A stretch of 64,000 nucleotides of DNA from Cupriavidus plantarum (GTDB lineage Bacteria > Pseudomonadota > Gammaproteobacteria > Burkholderiales > Burkholderiaceae), in assembly GCF_905397285.1 (NCBI RefSeq), contig NZ_CAJPUX010000001.1:1-64000 (forward strand), read 5' to 3'. A program made the position numbers and the translations under genes. Below, piece after piece: positions 57,535 to 64,000 of the stretch. Within the stretch, counting starts at the first letter, position 1, and every line of letters starts with the position of its first letter. The notes under the pieces were generated by a model. That model was given only the letters and a program-made list of their open reading frames with translations, was not told the origin of the DNA and ran no database searches.

Positions 57535-58464
57535 ATGAACTTGCCGCAATACGTGAAGATCGTCGAAGTGGGCCCGCGAGACGGCCTGCAGAACGAGAAG
57601 GCGATGGTGCCGACGGACGTGAAGGTGCAACTGGTCAACCAGCTGTCGGACGCGGGCTTCGTGAACATCGAGGCCGCATCGTTCGTCTCGCCGAAATGGG
57701 TGCCGCAAATGGCCGACGGCGCCGATGTGATGGCGCGCATCCAGCGCCGTCCCGGTACGCTGTATTCGGTACTGACGCCGAACATGAGGGGCTTTGAAGG
57801 CGCGGTGGCCGCGGGCGCCGACGAAGTGGTGATCTTCGGCGCCGCGAGCGAAGCGTTCTCGCAGAAGAACATCAATTGCTCGATCGCCGAATCCATCGCC
57901 CGCTTCGAACCGGTGGCCGCCGCCGCGAAGGAAGCCGGCGTGCGCCTGCGCGGCAGCATTTCGTGCGCGCTCGGTTGCCCGTATCAGGGCGAAGTCCCCG
58001 TGAGCGCGGTGGTCGACGTCGTGCGCCGCATGCGTGAACTGGGCTGCGACGAGATCGATATCGCCGATACGATCGGCGTGGGCACGCCTGGCAAGGTGCA
58101 GGACGTGATGCGCGCGGCAGCGGCGGAGTTCGCGATCGACCGCCTGTCGGGCCATTTCCACGATACGTACGGACAGGCCCTGTCGAACATCCTCGCGAGC
58201 CTCGAAGTCGGCATCGCGATCTTCCACGCCTCGGTGGCGGGCCTCGGCGGCTGCCCCTACGCAAAGGGCGCCACGGGCAACGTGGCGACCGAAGACGTGC
58301 TGTACATGCTGCATGGCCTCGGCCTGCACACGGGCATCGACCTCGAAGCCGTGGTGCGCACCGGCGACTTCATCTCGCAGGCGATCGGCCGCCCCAACAG
58401 TTCGCGCGTGGGCAAGGCGCTGCTGACCAAATGGGCGTCGGCGGCGGAAGCCACGTGCGTGTGA
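57535..58464 (+). CDS. liuE: Hydroxymethylglutaryl-CoA lyase
   Basis: Cleaves HMG-CoA to acetyl-CoA and acetoacetate, the last step of leucine catabolism. The 309-residue TIM-barrel enzyme has EVGPRDGLQNEK (metal and catalytic residues), GHFHDTYGQ and the signature AGLGGCPYAKGATGNVATEDVLYML with catalytic Cys. ATG 57535 is chosen: AAGGAG at 57523-57528 is 6 bases upstream, whereas the in-frame TTG 57529 touches it. The five liu reactions in this locus are thereby complete. Confidence 0.95.
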   Translation: MNLPQYVKIVEVGPRDGLQNEKAMVPTDVKVQLVNQLSDAGFVNIEAASFVSPKWVPQMADGADVMARIQRRPGTLYSVLTPNMRGFEGAVAAGADEVVIFGAASEAFSQKNINCSIAESIARFEPVAAAAKEAGVRLRGSISCALGCPYQGEVPVSAVVDVVRRMRELGCDEIDIADTIGVGTPGKVQDVMRAAAAEFAIDRLSGHFHDTYGQALSNILASLEVGIAIFHASVAGLGGCPYAKGATGNVATEDVLYMLHGLGLHTGIDLEAVVRTGDFISQAIGRPNSSRVGKALLTKWASAAEATCV

Positions 58465-58491
58465 ACCCTACCTTCTCAGGAGAGCAGTGAC

Positions 58492-59034
58492 ATGAGCAAC
58501 CCCGACGTCGTGCAGGTCCCCTCGCAGCAACCCTTGCCCGACTCCGCGCAACGCGTGGCCGATCTGCTGGCCGGCATCGGCCATGACCGGCCCGTGGTGA
58601 TGCTGCCGGCAACGGGCAGGACCTCGGCGGAGGCTGCCGCGGGTCTGGGCTGCAGCGTGGCGGAGATCGCGAAGTCGATCATCTTCCGCCGCGTGGAGGA
58701 CGACGTGCCCGTGCTCGTGATCGCGAGCGGCAGCAATCGCGTCGATGAAGCGAAGGTCGCGGCGCGCGTGGGCGCGCTCGGCAAGGCCGATGCGCGCTTC
58801 GTGCGCGAGAAGACCGGCTATGCGATCGGCGGCGTCTGCCCCATCGGCCACGCCGTGGCGCCGGTGATGCTGCTCGACAAGGACCTGTTCCAGTACGAGA
58901 GCGTCTGGGCCGCCGCCGGCCATCCGCACGCGGTGTTCAATCTGACGCCGCAGCAATTGCAGACGATGACGGGCGCGGAAGTCGCCGATGTGGCGCAGGT
59001 TGTGCAAGCCGCCAGCAACGAGGTGGCGTCGTGA
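58492..59034 (+). CDS. YbaK/EbsC-family aminoacyl-tRNA deacylase
   Basis: A 180-residue protein of the YbaK/ProX editing family, with SVAEIAKSIIFRRVEDDVPVLVIASGSNRVDEAKVA and TGYAIGGVCPIGH. Such proteins hydrolyse mischarged tRNAs (for example Cys-tRNA-Pro). It follows liuE after 27 bases and overlaps the next gene's GTG start by four bases. No leucine-specific role is evident. Confidence 0.9.
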   Translation: MSNPDVVQVPSQQPLPDSAQRVADLLAGIGHDRPVVMLPATGRTSAEAAAGLGCSVAEIAKSIIFRRVEDDVPVLVIASGSNRVDEAKVAARVGALGKADARFVREKTGYAIGGVCPIGHAVAPVMLLDKDLFQYESVWAAAGHPHAVFNLTPQQLQTMTGAEVADVAQVVQAASNEVAS

Positions 59035-59483
59035 GCAGCGCCAGCGGTGCCAGCGCATCCAGCGGGCTGAAGCCGGGCATCACGTTCGAGTGGCAATACG
59101 TGGTGCCGCCTAAGGCCACGGTGCCGAACCTGTACGACGATATTCCCGGCTGCGCCGAGATGCCCGACGTGCTGGCCACCGGCTACATGGTCGGCATCAT
59201 GGAGTGCGCCTGCCTGCAGATGCTGCGCGACTACCTCGACTGGCCGCGCGAGCAGTCGCTGGGCACGCTCGTGAATTTCTCGCACCTCGCGGCGACGCCG
59301 CCGGGCATGGCGGTGACGGTCAAGGGCGAACTCGTCGCGGTGGAAGGCCGCAAGCTGCGGTTCGCGCTGAGCGCGTGGGACGGGGAAGACAAGATCTCGG
59401 AGGGCGTGCACGAACGGCATCTGATCGACGCGGCGCGCTTCAACGACAAGATCGCGGCCAAGGCCGGACGCATGGCGGGCTGA
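59031..59483 (+). CDS. Thioesterase family protein (hotdog fold)
   Basis: A 150-residue hotdog-fold protein. [41 protein letters not shown] and [25 protein letters not shown] are typical of the thioesterases related to fluoroacetyl-CoA thioesterase. A Glu in MECACL is the likely catalytic residue. It starts with GTG overlapping the YbaK stop (GTGA). It may hydrolyse stray CoA esters of the pathway (inference). Confidence 0.85.
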   Translation: MSSASGASASSGLKPGITFEWQYVVPPKATVPNLYDDIPGCAEMPDVLATGYMVGIMECACLQMLRDYLDWPREQSLGTLVNFSHLAATPPGMAVTVKGELVAVEGRKLRFALSAWDGEDKISEGVHERHLIDAARFNDKIAAKAGRMAG

Positions 59484-59487
59484 TGCC

Positions 59488-59733
59488 ATGACCCTCTGCA
59501 CGCGCTCGCTCGCCGAATTTTCCGACCTGGCGCAGGCCGCGCAGCAGGTCTCGCCGGTGCCGTCGCCGTGCATCAACATCTGCCGCATGGATGCGGCCAC
59601 GGGATATTGCGAAGGCTGCCTGCGCACGATCGACGAGATCGTCGCGTGGGGCGGCGCCGACGATGCGACGCGCCGCGCGATCTGGGCGCAATTACCCGGG
59701 CGTTTGCGCTGGGTACGGGAGCCCGCATCGTGA
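59488..59733 (+). CDS. DUF1289 domain-containing protein
   Basis: An 81-residue small protein whose middle, [31 protein letters not shown], is the DUF1289 core with four cysteines (C..C..C..C) suggesting a metal or Fe-S site. Its function is unknown. The MBL gene begins with a GTG overlapping its TGA, so the two are translated together. Confidence 0.87.
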   Translation: MTLCTRSLAEFSDLAQAAQQVSPVPSPCINICRMDAATGYCEGCLRTIDEIVAWGGADDATRRAIWAQLPGRLRWVREPAS

Positions 59734-60674
59734 ACGGGCCGGCGCCGTCGTCGACAATGCCGTCGACAATTCCGCCGTCGCTGCGGGTTTTCGAGCGTGG
59801 CTGGCTGTCGGCCAACAACATCCTCGCGCTCGATGACGACGGCGCCACGCTGATCGACAGCGGCTACGTCACCCACGCGCCGCAGACCGTGGCGCTCGTG
59901 GAGGCCGCGCTGGCGGGGCGCCCGCTCCACCAGCTCATCAACACCCATCTGCATTCCGATCATTGCGGCGGCAACGCGGCGCTACAGGCGCTGGGGCCGC
60001 TGCATACGCGCATTCCCGCTGCCGAGGCGGAAGCCGTCGCGGCGTGGGACGAGCAGGCGCTGTCCTATCGCGCCACGGGGCAGCAATGCGCGCGTTTCAC
60101 GTTCGATGGCGTGCTGTCCGATGGCGATACGCTGCGGCTCGGGGGCCTTGACTGGGACGTGGTCGCGGCACCGGGGCACGATCCGCATGCGGTCATGCTG
60201 TTTGCGCCCGCGCACGGCATCCTGATCTCTGGCGATGCGCTGTGGGAAAACGGTTTTGGCGTGATCTTTCCCGAGCTCGAAGGGGAGAGCGGGTTCGCGG
60301 AGCAGGAGGCGGTGCTCGCACGCATCGCCTCGCTCGATGCGCGTGTCGTGATTCCTGGCCATGGCGCGGTGTTCACCGACGTCGCGGGCGCGCTCGAACG
60401 CGCGCGCGGGCGGCTGTCATATCTGCGCGGCGATCCGCTGCGTAACGCGACGCATGCCATCAAGGTGCTGGTGAAATTCCGGCTTCTGGCCGAGCAGAGC
60501 ATGACGCTTGCCGCGCTGCGCGCGTGGTTCGCGGACACGCCGCTGATGGACCGCATTCGGTTGCGCTATATGCCGGACGCCACGCTGGCTTCGCTCTGCG
60601 ACGACGCGTTGCAGGGCCTCGCGCGTGTGGGCGCGCTGGCAATCGATGGCGATCGTGTGCTGAACCGGGACTGA
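59730..60674 (+). CDS. MBL-fold metallo-hydrolase
   Basis: A 314-residue metallo-beta-lactamase-fold protein with [15 protein letters not shown] (HxHxDH), His in [11 protein letters not shown], bridging Asp in [11 protein letters not shown] and the final His in VIPGHGAVF. The C-terminal domain (about 220-314) is helical. It starts with GTG at 59730 and is coupled to DUF1289. It differs from the MBL at 35754 and is not close enough to be called a duplicate. Substrate unknown; glyoxalase II-like or thioester hydrolase roles are possible. Confidence 0.88.
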   Translation: MNGPAPSSTMPSTIPPSLRVFERGWLSANNILALDDDGATLIDSGYVTHAPQTVALVEAALAGRPLHQLINTHLHSDHCGGNAALQALGPLHTRIPAAEAEAVAAWDEQALSYRATGQQCARFTFDGVLSDGDTLRLGGLDWDVVAAPGHDPHAVMLFAPAHGILISGDALWENGFGVIFPELEGESGFAEQEAVLARIASLDARVVIPGHGAVFTDVAGALERARGRLSYLRGDPLRNATHAIKVLVKFRLLAEQSMTLAALRAWFADTPLMDRIRLRYMPDATLASLCDDALQGLARVGALAIDGDRVLNRD

Positions 60675-60678
60675 CGCC

Positions 60679-61218
60679 ATGCTGATGCCCCCGCTCAAGG
60701 CCCGCGATTTCCTGCTGCGGCCCTTTCGCGCGAGCGATGCGTCGCAGATGGTCACCGCGGTCCGGGAGTCGACGGCGACGGTTGGGGTATGGATGCCATG
60801 GGCGCATCCCGACTACGGCGTGTACGACGCGCACGAGTGGTTTGCGCGCTGCGACGTGAACATGGAGGAAGGCGTCGCCTTCGACGTCGGCGTGTTCTCG
60901 CCCGATGGGCGGGTGTTGTATGGCGGGGTGGCCATCAACCAGATCCGGCGCGAGGACAACCTCGGGAATCTTGGATACTGGATTCGCGAATCGCGCCAGC
61001 GGCAGGGCATCGCCGCGGCTGCGGCGTCGATGATGGCCTGCCACGGTTTCCATGGACTCGGCCTCACGCGGCTCGAGATCGTCGCCGCGGAACACAACAC
61101 TGCCAGCCGCGCGGTGGCGGTGAAGATCGGCGCCCAGTTCGAATGCATCGCACGCAACCGCCTGATCCTGAACGGCCGCCCGATCGCGGCGGCCGTGTAC
61201 TCGATGATCCCGGGATAA
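60679..61218 (+). CDS. GNAT-family N-acetyltransferase (RimJ/RimL-like)
   Basis: A 179-residue acetyltransferase of the RimJ/RimL type, with GNLGYWIRESRQRQGIAAAAASMMACHGFHGLGLTRLEIVAAEHNTASRAVAVKIGAQFE, where RQRQGIA marks the acetyl-CoA loop. It starts four bases after the MBL gene and is the last gene of the plus-strand run. The target, a protein N-terminus or small molecule, is unknown. Confidence 0.88.
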   Translation: MLMPPLKARDFLLRPFRASDASQMVTAVRESTATVGVWMPWAHPDYGVYDAHEWFARCDVNMEEGVAFDVGVFSPDGRVLYGGVAINQIRREDNLGNLGYWIRESRQRQGIAAAAASMMACHGFHGLGLTRLEIVAAEHNTASRAVAVKIGAQFECIARNRLILNGRPIAAAVYSMIPG

Positions 61219-61253
61219 GCGATAAGGGGATAGGGGGGAGGGGGAGCCCTCAA

Positions 61254-63398
61254 TCAAAACGTCGTCTTGAACCCCACCCTCACACTCCGCCCCGCCAGCG
61301 GCGCGATATCCCGCAGAATCGACGTCGCGCTCCGCGCTTCGGTGTTCGTCAGGTTATCCCCGCGCAAGTACACGAGCGTCTGCGTCCGCGAGACCTTGAA
61401 CTTGTAGGTCAGCGCCACCCCTAGCAGCGTGTACGCATCGCTGGGCGTATCGTCCGTCGGCACGCGGCTCTGGCGTGCGTACCAGTCGACGTTCACGCGC
61501 GCGCCCCACGGCCCCGCCGCATAGATCAGCGACCCGCCCAGACGCAACGGCGCCAGCCGTGGCAACGCCTCGCCCGTGTCGCGGTTCTCGCCATGCACGT
61601 AGTCCGCCCGCGCGGCGAAATCCAGCGTATCGCTCGTGGTCAGCATCTTCTGCAGCAGACGCGTCTTGCCCTCCGCCTCGAAGCCCCACAGCGTGGCCGG
61701 CACGCCGAGGTACTGGAACACGGGCAGCGCGCCGTTGCCGGCGGGCGCCGCGTTGCCTTCCTCGTCGCGGAACTCACCGGAGTTGACCAGAGCGAGGTAG
61801 TTCTGGAAACGACTGTAGTAGCCCGTGACGCTACCGCTATGCGGCCCCTGATTGAACCGCAGCCCCAGATCGATCGACGTCGCGCGCTCCTTGTTCGCGT
61901 TGGGATCCCCCACCTCGAACGTGCCCGTTGCCAGGTGCGGCCCATTGGCGTAGAGCTCATAGAACGTCGGCGCACGCTCGGTGTACGACAGGTTGCTGGT
62001 CACCGACCAGATCGGATTGACCTTGTACAGCAAGCCCGCCGAAGCGCTGCCCGCATTGAACGTGCGCTCCGCATCGGCAAACCGGTCGCTGCCATTCGCA
62101 CTGGCCTTGACCGTGGTGTGGTCGAGCCGCCCGCCGAGATTGAGCTTGAGATCGCCCGACGCCGTCAGCGGCAACTCCTCGAAGACGAACACGGCGGCGT
62201 TGTCGGTCCGCGTGCTCGGCACGAACGCTTCCTCGCCCAGCGCGGAGAAGTCCGTGTGGCCGAACTGCGTGCCGATCACGCCCGTCATGTTGCCGATCTT
62301 GCCGTGCTTGGCTTCGAGCCGCGCGTCCCAGCCATGGCTCTTGAACGTGGTGCCGGTCTCGCCGTCCTCGATCTCGCGATGCTCGTAATCGGTATAGCTG
62401 AAGTTACCCTTGACCGATTCGATGATGCCGCCCGTGGCGTTGCTCAGGTTGCGCGCCTCGCCGGCGACGCCGAAGCGGTCCTGCCGCATCTTGATGCGCG
62501 CATCGGCCTCGGCGGGCGTACCGTAGTCGTTGCGATACGTCGAGTAGTCCGCGCCGATGAAGCCGTCAGCCCACGTGTACGAGCCACCGAGCGCGCCGCC
62601 TTCCTGATGCGCGTTCGTGTTCGGGATATGGCCGTAGCTCTCCGTCTCCCCTTCGGGCAGCGGTTGCGTGGCGCGCGCATTCCCGCTGCGCGCGAAGCCT
62701 GGAATCTTCAGGTCGCTGGTCTGCCGCACGAACGCATCGGCATGCACCGCGAACTTGCCATTGCCCGCCTCGATCAGGCCGCTGGCATTGCGGCCCTTGT
62801 CGCCGCCAATGGTTCCGCTCGAATCGACCGCGCCGGAGACGCCCGTGATCGGGTCCTTCGGAATGCGGTTGTCGATGACGTTGACCACACCGCCGAGCGC
62901 GTTGCCGCCATACATCAGCGCCGCGGGCCCGCGCACGACCTCGATGCTCTCCGCCACGAGCGGATCGATGGGCACCGCGTGATCGTAGGACAGCGTGGAA
63001 GCGTCGATCGTGGAGCCGCCGTTCTGCAGCACCTTGATGCGGTCCGCATCGAGCCCGCGGATGATCGGACGGCTCGCGTTAGGACCGAAGTAGCTCGACG
63101 ACACGCCGGGCAGGGTGTTCAGCGTCTCGCCGAGCGTGCTGTCCGCGCGCACGGTCAGCGCATCGCCGCCGAGCGTGGAGACGGGCGCCACAAGGTCGTT
63201 GAGATCGCTACCCAGCGGATTGGCCGTGACGACCACCGGCTTCAGCACCTGCGGCGCCGGTGCGGGCGCGGCATCCTGCCCGAACGCATGCGCGGACACG
63301 GCCAGCGCGGCGACCGCCGCAACCGGTTTGAGGGGGGTGAGGTGAGACTTGCGCGCGGACAGGCGGCGCGCGCGCGGAAACTTGTTCTTGTGAGACAT
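61254..63398 (-). CDS. TonB-dependent outer-membrane receptor, ZnuD-like
   Basis: A 714-residue receptor with a signal sequence (cleavage after about AHAFGQ, residue 41). The plug is STLGETLNTLPGVSSSYFGPNASRPIIRGLDADRIKVLQNG and ESIEVVRGPAALMYGGNALGGVVNVIDNRIP, and the barrel runs to a C-terminal Phe (VRVGFKTTF). This plug pattern is shared by zinc (ZnuD) and other metal-type TonB receptors. The typical long His-rich loop is not obvious, so zinc specificity is only tentative. It is transcribed with, or just after, a DUF2946 gene. No clear Zur or Fur box was seen in 63399-63565. Confidence 0.87.
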   Translation of the reverse strand: MSHKNKFPRARRLSARKSHLTPLKPVAAVAALAVSAHAFGQDAAPAPAPQVLKPVVVTANPLGSDLNDLVAPVSTLGGDALTVRADSTLGETLNTLPGVSSSYFGPNASRPIIRGLDADRIKVLQNGGSTIDASTLSYDHAVPIDPLVAESIEVVRGPAALMYGGNALGGVVNVIDNRIPKDPITGVSGAVDSSGTIGGDKGRNASGLIEAGNGKFAVHADAFVRQTSDLKIPGFARSGNARATQPLPEGETESYGHIPNTNAHQEGGALGGSYTWADGFIGADYSTYRNDYGTPAEADARIKMRQDRFGVAGEARNLSNATGGIIESVKGNFSYTDYEHREIEDGETGTTFKSHGWDARLEAKHGKIGNMTGVIGTQFGHTDFSALGEEAFVPSTRTDNAAVFVFEELPLTASGDLKLNLGGRLDHTTVKASANGSDRFADAERTFNAGSASAGLLYKVNPIWSVTSNLSYTERAPTFYELYANGPHLATGTFEVGDPNANKERATSIDLGLRFNQGPHSGSVTGYYSRFQNYLALVNSGEFRDEEGNAAPAGNGALPVFQYLGVPATLWGFEAEGKTRLLQKMLTTSDTLDFAARADYVHGENRDTGEALPRLAPLRLGGSLIYAAGPWGARVNVDWYARQSRVPTDDTPSDAYTLLGVALTYKFKVSRTQTLVYLRGDNLTNTEARSATSILRDIAPLAGRSVRVGFKTTF

Positions 63399-63565
63399 GG
63401 CTCGCGATTCGGGTGTTGCGACACGCCCGTGGCACGACGCATGCCGCCGCGCGCGTCATGCTATGACGCGGGGCAACTGCGCAATGCACACGTGACCGTG
63501 CACGCGGAATGACACATGGGATGGCCGGAACCCGGGCGCGGCGCAAGGCCGCGGACCGTGACGGG

Positions 63566-63979
63566 TCAGACGAACGCGAGCGGCGCCGGTGGGGCGCGCG
63601 AATGGAAGGGATGACGGGCGGGAAGATCGGGCCAGCGCCACGCGAGCGCGGAGGGCTTGACGGGCTTGCCGAAACGCAGCGCGGGCAGCGCCACGGTGCC
63701 GACATGCGTGTCCGCCACGGTCGCGCCGTCGAACAGCACGCACGAGTGCGCCCCGAGCTTCAGCGCCAGCGGATGGAAGTGGGTGTCCGGCGTGGCATCG
63801 GCGGACGCGGTGGGCGCACGGACCGTGCTATCTCCTTGCCCATGCACGGCAGCGGCGAGGATCGGCGCGTTGAGCAGCCCGCCGTGCACGACGCGGTGCA
63901 CGACGCCCGCCTGCTGCGCGAGCAGCAGGCACAGCACCAGCCACAGCGCGGTCCAGAGACCGAGCCCGCTATGGCGCAT
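63566..63979 (-). CDS. DUF2946 domain-containing protein
   Basis: A 137-residue protein with an N-terminal signal or anchor segment (LWTALWLVLCLLLAQQAG, about residues 8-25) and scattered histidines (HRVVHG, HFHPLALKLGAHSCVLFDGAT). The HSCVLFD segment is the recognisable core of DUF2946, whose members often lie next to metal-related TonB receptors. It may bind a metal ion in the periplasm (inference). The receptor gene begins 167 bases downstream, without a visible terminator. Confidence 0.78.
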   Translation of the reverse strand: MRHSGLGLWTALWLVLCLLLAQQAGVVHRVVHGGLLNAPILAAAVHGQGDSTVRAPTASADATPDTHFHPLALKLGAHSCVLFDGATVADTHVGTVALPALRFGKPVKPSALAWRWPDLPARHPFHSRAPPAPLAFV

Positions 63980-64000
63980 GCGAGACAGCAGCTCAGTGCG

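Noticed and set aside
61210..61250. Second G-quadruplex near the GNAT 3' end
   Set aside because: Only three closely spaced G-runs are present; a fourth would need an 11-base loop.
63399..63565. Zur box before the TonB receptor
   Set aside because: No convincing AT-rich palindrome; only short GC-rich repeats such as TGCAC...GTGCA.

Overview
The window is about 64 kb of very GC-rich, densely coded core chromosome from a beta-proteobacterium of the Burkholderiaceae, most likely Cupriavidus or a close relative. The main reasons are a PhaM-type PHB-granule protein with an Ala/Lys-rich tail, a methionine synthase split into two genes, several families common in Burkholderiales (DUF3567, DUF1840, DUF3108, DUF2946), a BirA with no DNA-binding domain, and a LiuR-controlled leucine-degradation locus that also holds aceK. 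I recognised no rRNA, tRNA, CRISPR array, insertion sequence, prophage or integrase. No stretch longer than 300 bases lacks a gene.

Layout. 1-3.9 kb: 5-oxoproline (pyroglutamate) cluster: pxpC (cut by the window edge), pxpA, two DUF969/DUF979 membrane proteins and pyroglutamyl peptidase. 3.9-9.2 kb (minus): VanZ-family protein, then an Mce/Mla-type lipid ABC transporter (auxiliary lipoprotein, MlaD, ATPase, STAS-permease fusion). 9.2-13.1 kb: birA-coaX-SPOR facing rfaE2 and a ferritin-like protein that has a Fur-box-like site upstream. 13.3-19.6 kb: patatin and phaM, enoyl-CoA hydratase and FAH-family enzyme, divergent IclR regulator, DUF3108 protein. 19.7-25.6 kb: alpha/beta hydrolase, DUF3567, rhodanese, split metH. 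25.8-30.4 kb: exported low-complexity protein, NarL-type regulator, single-domain receiver, CHASE3 histidine kinase, DUF1328, DUF883, DUF1840. 30.6-35.7 kb: argS, SPOR protein, dsbA, SDR, metal/cobalamin-binding-like protein.

35.7-61.2 kb is the centrepiece: a leucine/isovalerate catabolic locus. LiuR (MerR family) lies between two nearly identical 22-bp palindromes, one overlapping the promoter of liuA and one in the divergent gap before an MBL-fold hydrolase. The pathway genes liuA, liuB, liuC, liuD and liuE are all present on the plus strand but are interleaved with helpers: aceK (glyoxylate-shunt switch for acetyl-CoA growth), a beta-carbonic anhydrase (bicarbonate for the carboxylase), a thiolase, a second acyl-CoA dehydrogenase, and the complete bioAFDB operon (biotin for the carboxylase), which sits between liuC and liuD. 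Small coupled genes (YbaK, thioesterase, DUF1289, MBL, GNAT) follow liuE.

61.2-64 kb (minus): a TonB-dependent receptor resembling ZnuD-type metal receptors and its DUF2946 neighbour. Overall this is conserved metabolism rather than an accessory island. The most novel leads are the predicted pyroglutamate transporter pair, the reach of LiuR control, the supply logic of the liu/bio/can/aceK locus, and several strong unexplained DNA structures: a G-quadruplex motif after metH, a 22-bp hairpin after liuD, and a palindrome before the response regulator.
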